A DNA stretch of 56,592 bases from an uncultured Ruminococcus sp. Its GTDB lineage: Bacteria > Bacillota > Clostridia > Oscillospirales > Ruminococcaceae. Both the position numbers and the translations under genes were made by a program. How positions within the stretch are numbered: the first letter of the stretch is position 1; each line of letters starts with the position of its first letter. Below are positions 51,971 to 56,592 of the stretch, one piece after another. Below the pieces are notes generated by a model. That model had not been told where the DNA came from. It saw only the letters and a program-made list of their open reading frames with translations, and did not search any database. The stretch covers positions 1 through 56,592 of the forward strand of contig CAJTWE010000016.1 in the NCBI GenBank assembly GCA_910579955.1. Reading direction: 5' to 3'.

Positions 51971-52758
51971 TAAAAAATCACCGTCTCCTTTAACCCGTCC
52001 TGATTTGCAACATATAGAAGATAATCCACACCGCACTCATATTTGTCATCAATATACTCTTTTGTGGTTTTCATTGCAAGATGAGGTGTGTTATTTTCCT
52101 GACTGAGATGAGCAAGCACAAGACGTGATGTACCACTTTCTACAAGTCTCAGTGCCTCCTCAGCACAGTTTATATTGGATAAATGTCCGTCCTTACCGGC
52201 AATTCTTGCTTTCAGGCTTAAAGTATAAGGGCCATTTTTAAGCATAACAGGGTCATAATTTGACTCTAAAAGAACAAGATCGCTGCCTTTTACGGCATTA
52301 TGTACTGTGTCAGTTACATTACCCAAATCAGTGCATACAGAGCAAACTCTATCCTCAGGAGTTTCTATGCGAAATCCGCAGCTACCGTTAGCATCATGAT
52401 CGGTAGGAAATGAACTTACGCTGAAATGCCCTATACTTTCGGAATTATTAGAAATTATCCCGCCGAACTTTTCATATTTAATATGCCCATCTCGCAGAAG
52501 CGTTGTCATTGTATCATCTGTAGCGTAAACCTTAGCATTCAGGTTATTGCACAGAACACGCAAACCTTTTATATGGTCAATATGAGTATGAGTTATAAGT
52601 ATACCTGCAATAAAGTTTTCATCAATATTTCTCGAAGCCAATGCAAGTCTTATTTGTTTGCAAGACATACCAGCGTCTATGAGAAGTGCTTGACCGCCCG
52701 AACGCACGATAGAAGAATTGCCTTTGCTGCCACTAAAAAGCGAATAAAATTTTGCCAT
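51970..52758 (-). CDS. WalJ/YycJ-type MBL-fold metallo-hydrolase
   Basis: 262 residues. Metallo-beta-lactamase fold: LFSGSKGNSS start, HTHIDHIKG metal motif, DHDANGSCGF, SNYDPVML and HLSQENNTP. WalJ proteins have been linked to cell division and DNA exonuclease activity. Coupled to rlmH by TAATG. GGAAGGTGATATA precedes the ATG. A dispersed repeat begins 43 nt upstream of its start. Confidence 0.93.
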   Translation of the reverse strand: MAKFYSLFSGSKGNSSIVRSGGQALLIDAGMSCKQIRLALASRNIDENFIAGILITHTHIDHIKGLRVLCNNLNAKVYATDDTMTTLLRDGHIKYEKFGGIISNNSESIGHFSVSSFPTDHDANGSCGFRIETPEDRVCSVCTDLGNVTDTVHNAVKGSDLVLLESNYDPVMLKNGPYTLSLKARIAGKDGHLSNINCAEEALRLVESGTSRLVLAHLSQENNTPHLAMKTTKEYIDDKYECGVDYLLYVANQDGLKETVIF

Positions 52759-52800
52759 TATATCACCTTCCCAATATATTATACAACAAATAGAAAATTA

Positions 52801-53095
52801 AATCAATAAAAGTTTTTTGGTCCAGCAATTTTTCAAAAATGCTGGTCGCCGTCCGCAGACGGCGAAATACTCCTTAGTAAAAAAATATGCGTGCGATAAA
52901 AATAGAATAAAAACAAAATTTCGCATTCTAAAAAAACACTGCAATTTAAGCAAGGTCATATTTAGAAAATCTTGTAAAAGTAAGCCGCAAGAAAAAATTC
53001 GAAATTTTTGTACTTAGCAAGAGCGGAGCGGAGCGACAAATCTTGCGGACTGATATAGTATTTTTTAATTAGAATATCCTGCTTATGGATAAAAC
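52801..53095 (+). repeat. dispersed multi-hairpin element, copy 1
   Basis: About 295 nt. Elements in order: AATCAATAAAAG head, hairpin H1 CCAGCA...TGCTGG (52822-52845), H2 CGCCGTC-CGCA-GACGGCG (52847-52864), outer stem AAATTTCGCATT with AATTCGAAATTT (one mismatch), H5 GCAAGA/TCTTGC around GCGGAGCGGAGCGACAAA (53018-53046), H6 TATTTT/AGAATA (53059-53074, one G-U). Its first 67 nt are identical to copy 2. A 66-codon TTG-started frame across it (reads ...FFKNAGRRPQTAK) is probably not a gene. Confidence 0.88.
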
Positions 53096-53129
53096 AAAAA
53101 AACAAATTATCCTGAATTTAGCGAGACTT

Positions 53130-53397
53130 AAACCATCCGCAAAAATTGGTCGCTATGCTCCCTCTTTTGCTATGTATAAAAATTTCGCATATTTTTCTTG
53201 CTGCTTACTAAAAGAAGGCTTTCTGTTATGTGCTTGACATAAACAGAAAGCCTTGTTTAGAATGCGAAATTTTGTTTTTGCGCTGAATTTATCACGTGCG
53301 CATTTTTTTACTATGGAGAGTTTCGCCGTCTGCGGACGGCGACCAGCATTTTTGAAAAATTGCTGGACCAAAAAACTTTTATTGATTTGTGCGTTTT
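53130..53397 (-). repeat. dispersed multi-hairpin element, copy 2 (inverted)
   Basis: Same element on the minus strand, head at 53397. H1 and H2 identical to copy 1. The outer stem AAATTTCGCAT/ATGCGAAATTT is perfect, and inside it a 13-bp stem AAGGCTTTCTGTT/AACAGAAAGCCTT. H5 is GCAAAA/TTTTGC instead of GCAAGA/TCTTGC, a compensated change. The H6 tail is replaced. With copy 1 it makes a tail-to-tail palindrome of about 600 bp. Confidence 0.88.
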
Positions 53398-53400
53398 TTA

Positions 53401-54123
53401 TTAAACGTACGATTCTACTTTAACCTTAGCCTTTCTTGCCTTTGTTTTGTATATCTTCCTCTGACGAACGCAGTTTTTAACTCCAATATAAGATAATACT
53501 CTTGAAACAGCTGCAAAAATTCCACATGCTATAAATATACCTGAAATAATAATGGTATTACCAAAGAAATTTATATCATGATCATGTATAAGCACCATTG
53601 CTGCCATATAAAATGTTATACATACGCCATAGACCGCAAAGCATAATATAGCGCTCAGCACCTTGCCTATAGTACCATAAAATTTAAAGCCTGTCCTTAC
53701 ACTTACATAAAACAGTACACATGACGCTGCATAAAGAATAAACATAAGAGCTGCTTTAAGCAGAACAGCATAACAATATCCACCAGCTGTCATTGAAATA
53801 ACATCTATAAGCATTACGATGAAAAAAGTAAAATCTAGCGACATCATCATTTGCATAGGGGTCTTATCAAGCTTCATAGGCATTGCCAAAAGTAACTTGT
53901 AGTAATTTACATAATTCATTGCAATCATAATGGCTGTTACCAATAATGAAATAACAAAAACTATGCTTATAGGACTCCATAAACCATCAAGAAATTCTAT
54001 ATTATAACCTATACGGACATTCATTATATTTATAAAGCCTGTCAGCAGTATTACCAATGGAAACGCACCTTCTATTTCCATAAGCTTTATGCATTGCAGC
54101 ATTGATTTTGTATTTTTAATCAT
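53401..54123 (-). CDS. ABC transporter permease-like membrane protein
   Basis: 240 residues from ATG 54123 (AAGGAGG 6 nt upstream). Six hydrophobic helices and a very basic C-terminal tail (RQRKIYKTKARKAKVKVE). It overlaps the previous gene by 8 nt and is last in the GntR-ABC operon. No sequence family recognised; the permease role is inferred from topology and operon. No terminator other than the adjacent repeat is visible. Confidence 0.75.
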   Translation of the reverse strand: MIKNTKSMLQCIKLMEIEGAFPLVILLTGFINIMNVRIGYNIEFLDGLWSPISIVFVISLLVTAIMIAMNYVNYYKLLLAMPMKLDKTPMQMMMSLDFTFFIVMLIDVISMTAGGYCYAVLLKAALMFILYAASCVLFYVSVRTGFKFYGTIGKVLSAILCFAVYGVCITFYMAAMVLIHDHDINFFGNTIIISGIFIACGIFAAVSRVLSYIGVKNCVRQRKIYKTKARKAKVKVESYV

Positions 54124-54928
54124 TTCTTTCCTCCTTGAAAGACCACGCCGCATTTGTTTCACGCTTTTCAACATAGAGCTTTTCTATCGCAATTACAGCT
54201 ATAATTCCAAACACAGCAAAGCAAATACACGGAACGCCTGCCAAAGCACAAAGCGGCTCTGCCATAACAAACTCATCAAAGAAACCAAATATACAGCCCA
54301 TCCATAATATATAAAATACTGCAAGTGCAACTGTATAAAATTTGCCTATAGAAGCCCGACTTTTTCCAAATATTCCAAAAACAGCACCATACATTATAAA
54401 TGCAAATACAACTGCTGCTATAGTTATAACTGCAACCATTCCGCATGCAAATCTAAGCTCCGGATTCATAAGTATTGCAATATTAAGTATAATACTTGGT
54501 ACTATCTCAATAAAAAGCATGAAGCAGTAATATATAAAGCTTTGCTTAAATAGAGATACCTTTCTTATTGGCATATGAGCGAACGTTTCGTAAATATTCA
54601 CGCAGCCGCCAAGAATAGCTTTTTGCTTATCTACAGTTTTTGACATTCTCAAAAACGGAAGCGTACTATTAAGTGTAAACACGAAAAACGCCACAATTAT
54701 TCCACCGAATGCTATTGAAGCAACACTCTGAAAACCATCTTCAAAAAATTCTTTGGCATCCGTAAATATACTGAAAATCATGATAAACGGCATAAAAAGT
54801 GAAAAAATACCAAAAATTATCGTAAGTGCTATGCTCGAGCGTCCAACAATATCAATTCTTGAAACATCTACACGCTTTATGCCCGACCATTTAGGATTAT
54901 ATTTTACCTGCTCTTTAACCTTAGCCAT
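54116..54928 (-). CDS. ABC transporter permease-like membrane protein
   Basis: 270 residues from ATG 54928 (GGAGGAGAG 6 nt upstream; the frame extends 30 codons upstream into the ATPase gene without support). Six hydrophobic helices. Overlaps the ATPase stop by 8 nt and its own downstream partner by 8 nt, so the three are tightly coupled. Distantly similar in layout to the 240-residue partner; the two may form a heterodimeric channel. Confidence 0.78.
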   Translation of the reverse strand: MAKVKEQVKYNPKWSGIKRVDVSRIDIVGRSSIALTIIFGIFSLFMPFIMIFSIFTDAKEFFEDGFQSVASIAFGGIIVAFFVFTLNSTLPFLRMSKTVDKQKAILGGCVNIYETFAHMPIRKVSLFKQSFIYYCFMLFIEIVPSIILNIAILMNPELRFACGMVAVITIAAVVFAFIMYGAVFGIFGKSRASIGKFYTVALAVFYILWMGCIFGFFDEFVMAEPLCALAGVPCICFAVFGIIAVIAIEKLYVEKRETNAAWSFKEERND

Positions 54929-55820
54929 TATTATTCTCTCCTCCAAGCTCAACAATCTCATCACGATGTCCCCAGATACTGAATGTAAGCAGATTTTCAA
55001 TATTAGGCGTATGAACATTTACACCCTTGAATCTATCAAGATTCTTTCTCTCAGTAAGTGCTTCAAAGTTCTGAGTACCTCTGCGAACTCCTATGCAAAG
55101 ATCTGTATTTGATGAATCAAGAGCATTAAGACTGCCTGATATAACTGCGTACTTATCCTCTATCTGATCAATAGCCATGCTCTCAGTTACTTTGCCGTCA
55201 ATAAGCACGGTTACGCTATCGGCTATCTTATCAAGATCTCCTGTTATATGTGTTGAAAACAGAACTGCACGTTCACCCTCTGCTACGATATCACGAAGAA
55301 TATCAAGAACCTCAATTCTTGCAACCGGATCAAGACCTGCTGTAGGTTCATCAAGGATAAGCATATCCGGATGATGTGCCAGAGCAAGTGCAAGCATTGC
55401 TTTAGTTTTCATGCCCTTTGAATATTCAGAGAACTTCTTCTTTGCAGGAAGCTTCCACATTCTCGCATACTTCTCAAAAAGCTCCTGATCCCAGTTTTTA
55501 TAAACATGGGCAAAAGCTCTTGCATACTTCTTTATATTAGAATTTACAAGAAGAAAATCGTCATCGGAAACATATCCTATTCTCTCCTTCGCCTCAATCT
55601 CTTCTTTTATATTATCCATACCCAGAATACGTATATCTCCTGAGGTTCTCTCCATAGCGTTAAGAATAAGCTTGATTATAGTAGTTTTGCCCGCACCGTT
55701 TTCGCCGACCAGACCCATTACCATTCCTTTTTCAATACGAAACGATACATTATCAAGGCTGAAATCAGCGTAATTTTTGCATACATTCTCAACTTCCAAA
55801 GCGTAATTGGTATTCATCAT
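54921..55820 (-). CDS. ABC transporter ATP-binding protein
   Basis: 299 residues from ATG 55820 (AAAGGAAC about 7 nt upstream; the following ATG is also possible). Walker A GENGAGKTT, signature YSKGMKTK (SKGMK replaces the usual SGGQ/SxGM form), Walker B MLILDEPTAGLDP and switch His in FSTHITGD. A C-terminal extension of about 80 residues follows. This type with a YtrA regulator usually responds to cell-envelope-active compounds. Confidence 0.93.
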   Translation of the reverse strand: MMNTNYALEVENVCKNYADFSLDNVSFRIEKGMVMGLVGENGAGKTTIIKLILNAMERTSGDIRILGMDNIKEEIEAKERIGYVSDDDFLLVNSNIKKYARAFAHVYKNWDQELFEKYARMWKLPAKKKFSEYSKGMKTKAMLALALAHHPDMLILDEPTAGLDPVARIEVLDILRDIVAEGERAVLFSTHITGDLDKIADSVTVLIDGKVTESMAIDQIEDKYAVISGSLNALDSSNTDLCIGVRRGTQNFEALTERKNLDRFKGVNVHTPNIENLLTFSIWGHRDEIVELGGENNNG

Positions 55821-55836
55821 TTTAAAGTTCCTTTCC

Positions 55837-56211
55837 TTAATCGTCATTATAAACGTTTTCTATTATTTCTATGAGCTTATCTTTTTCTGCGCCTGCCTTT
55901 TTGCATTCATCAGCACAGGTTCTTAGCTTATCAAGAGCGTCAAGAAGTCTATTATCTTGAAGCTGAGAGAGTTTATCCAGTCTGACGAATGTACCTTTGC
56001 CTGAAACTGTATATACAAAGCCCTCATGTTCAAGGTCAATATAAGCTCTTTTTGTCGTGATAGCGCTGACGTTGAGATCTTTGGCAAGCTGTCTTACACT
56101 GGGAAGAGCGTCTCCGTTTTTGAACTCGCCATCGTATATTGCCTTGCGAATGCCCTCTTCTATCTGCTCATACATAGGTTTTTCGCTTGTATGGCTAATT
56201 ACTATATTCAT
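55837..56211 (-). CDS. GntR-family regulator, YtrA subfamily
   Basis: 124 residues. N-terminal winged helix with SEKPMYEQIEEGIRKAIYDGEF, LPSVRQLAKDLNVSAITTKRAY and GFVYTVSGKGTFV, and a short C-terminal dimerisation helix pair typical of YtrA. First gene of the operon, 16 nt before the ATPase. Two palindromes over its own promoter imply autorepression. Confidence 0.93.
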   Translation of the reverse strand: MNIVISHTSEKPMYEQIEEGIRKAIYDGEFKNGDALPSVRQLAKDLNVSAITTKRAYIDLEHEGFVYTVSGKGTFVRLDKLSQLQDNRLLDALDKLRTCADECKKAGAEKDKLIEIIENVYNDD

Positions 56212-56238
56212 TCTGCATCTCCCTTCCTATTGTATATC

Positions 56239-56257
56239 GTGTATACTCGATATACAC
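56239..56257. promoter_or_regulatory. operator 1 of the GntR-ABC operon
   Basis: GTGTATA-CTCGA-TATACAC, a perfect 7-bp inverted repeat with 5-nt spacer lying at the predicted start of transcription. Likely YtrA-type binding site. Confidence 0.75.
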
Positions 56258-56286
56258 AGTATATCACCTATATACACGCTTGTCAA
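56258..56286 (-). promoter_or_regulatory. Consensus SigA promoter of the GntR-ABC operon
   Basis: Minus strand: TTGACA (56286-56281), 17 nt, TATACT (56263-56258). Confidence 0.87.
56259..56275. promoter_or_regulatory. operator 2 of the GntR-ABC operon
   Basis: GTATAT-CACCT-ATATAC, a perfect 6-bp inverted repeat with 5-nt spacer, overlapping the -10 and spacer of the promoter. With operator 1 it is spaced by 19-20 bp centre to centre, about two helical turns. Confidence 0.65.
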
Positions 56287-56309
56287 GTGTTTTTCAAAAA
56301 AAAATTTCA

Positions 56310-56592
56310 GATCAATAAAAGTTTTTTTGAGCCGGCAATTTTTTCAAAAAATGCCGGTCGCCGTCCGCAGACGGCGAAATACTCCTTACTAAAAGCCGAG
56401 CTGTGGCTATAATAATAAAAAATTTCGCATTCTAAAAAGGGCTTTCTGTCTAAATAAATGTAAAGAATAGAAAGTCATGCAAAAGTGAGCATCAAGAAAA
56501 AAATGCGAAATTTTAGTACATAGCAAGAGCGGAGCGGAGCGACAAATCTTGCGGACTGATATAGTATTCTTTAATTAGAATATCCTGCTTAT
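56310..56592 (+). repeat. dispersed multi-hairpin element, copy 3 (cut by window end)
   Basis: At least 283 nt. H1 reads CCGGCA/TGCCGG (56332-56357) where copy 1 has CCAGCA/TGCTGG, a compensated pair, with one extra T-A pair. H2 unchanged. Outer stem AAATTTCGCATT/AATGCGAAATTT perfect. H4 GGCTTTCT/AGAAAGTC with one G-U. H5 as copy 1. H6 TATTCT/AGAATA perfect. The last 80 nt are nearly identical to copy 1. Confidence 0.88.

Noticed and set aside
52817..53371. Two TTG-started frames (66 and 72 codons, both strands) sharing VQQFFKNAGRRPQTAK
   Set aside because: They lie exactly on the hairpins of the dispersed element; similarity is limited to the identical H1-H2 DNA and then diverges in the manner of stems, not codons. 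No ribosome site.

Overview
The window looks like chromosome from a moderately AT-rich, spore-competent clostridial Firmicute of the Ruminococcus group (Oscillospiraceae). The evidence is cohesin and dockerin modules on several secreted proteins joined by Thr-rich linkers, a spoIIGA-sigE pair, a consensus HrcA/CIRCE operator in front of groESL, Rex, SigA-type promoters, strong GGAGG ribosome sites, and short tight operons. I see no rRNA, tRNA, CRISPR array, phage or recognisable transposase.

Region 1 (27-4316, minus strand): a two-gene glycan operon (GH95 alpha-fucosidase, then a GH26-type lipoprotein whose expected acid/base Glu is a Gln) and a small unknown gene. Region 2 (4382-13856, plus strand): aconitase, two small membrane proteins, a TraX-like protein, NADP isocitrate dehydrogenase and the redox repressor Rex; then ispD-ispF of the MEP isoprenoid pathway coupled to a large secreted dockerin protein. 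Aconitase plus Icd give the citrate-to-2-oxoglutarate branch. Region 3 (13877-24849, mostly minus): a 1.4k-residue scaffoldin-like protein (one cohesin, four cohesin-like modules, a 165-residue Thr/Ser/Glu linker, a dockerin), then a housekeeping run: U32 tRNA-hydroxylation protein, MltG, 5-formyl-THF cyclo-ligase, DJ-1/PfpI protein, dTMP kinase and ThyX.

Region 4 (24856-33465): an M6 metalloprotease with an N-terminal dockerin, AdhE, the divergent spoIIGA-sigE operon, and another dockerin protein with duplicated modules and a Big_2 domain. The window therefore holds four secreted dockerin-bearing proteins, one of which also carries cohesin modules: pieces of a cellulosome-like or amylosome-like surface complex. 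Region 5 (33619-40808, minus): cdaA-cdaR (c-di-AMP), a DUF3343-cysteine desulfurase pair, a CapA-like lipoprotein and groES-groEL. Region 6 (41080-51478, mainly plus): an OmpR-type two-component pair, an HtrA protease, a lipoprotein, LuxS, a CaCA antiporter and TatD (both minus), ribonuclease Y behind a long structured leader, and two paralogous zinc-ribbon/DUF4190 membrane proteins.

Region 7 (51494-56592, minus): rlmH and a WalJ-type metallo-hydrolase, then a GntR(YtrA)-ABC transporter operon bracketed by copies of a roughly 270-290-nt multi-hairpin dispersed element. Three copies are present (52801, 53397 inverted, 56310). They share several hairpins, and base changes in the stems are compensated. 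I regard this as the best candidate for an undescribed element or structured RNA in the window.
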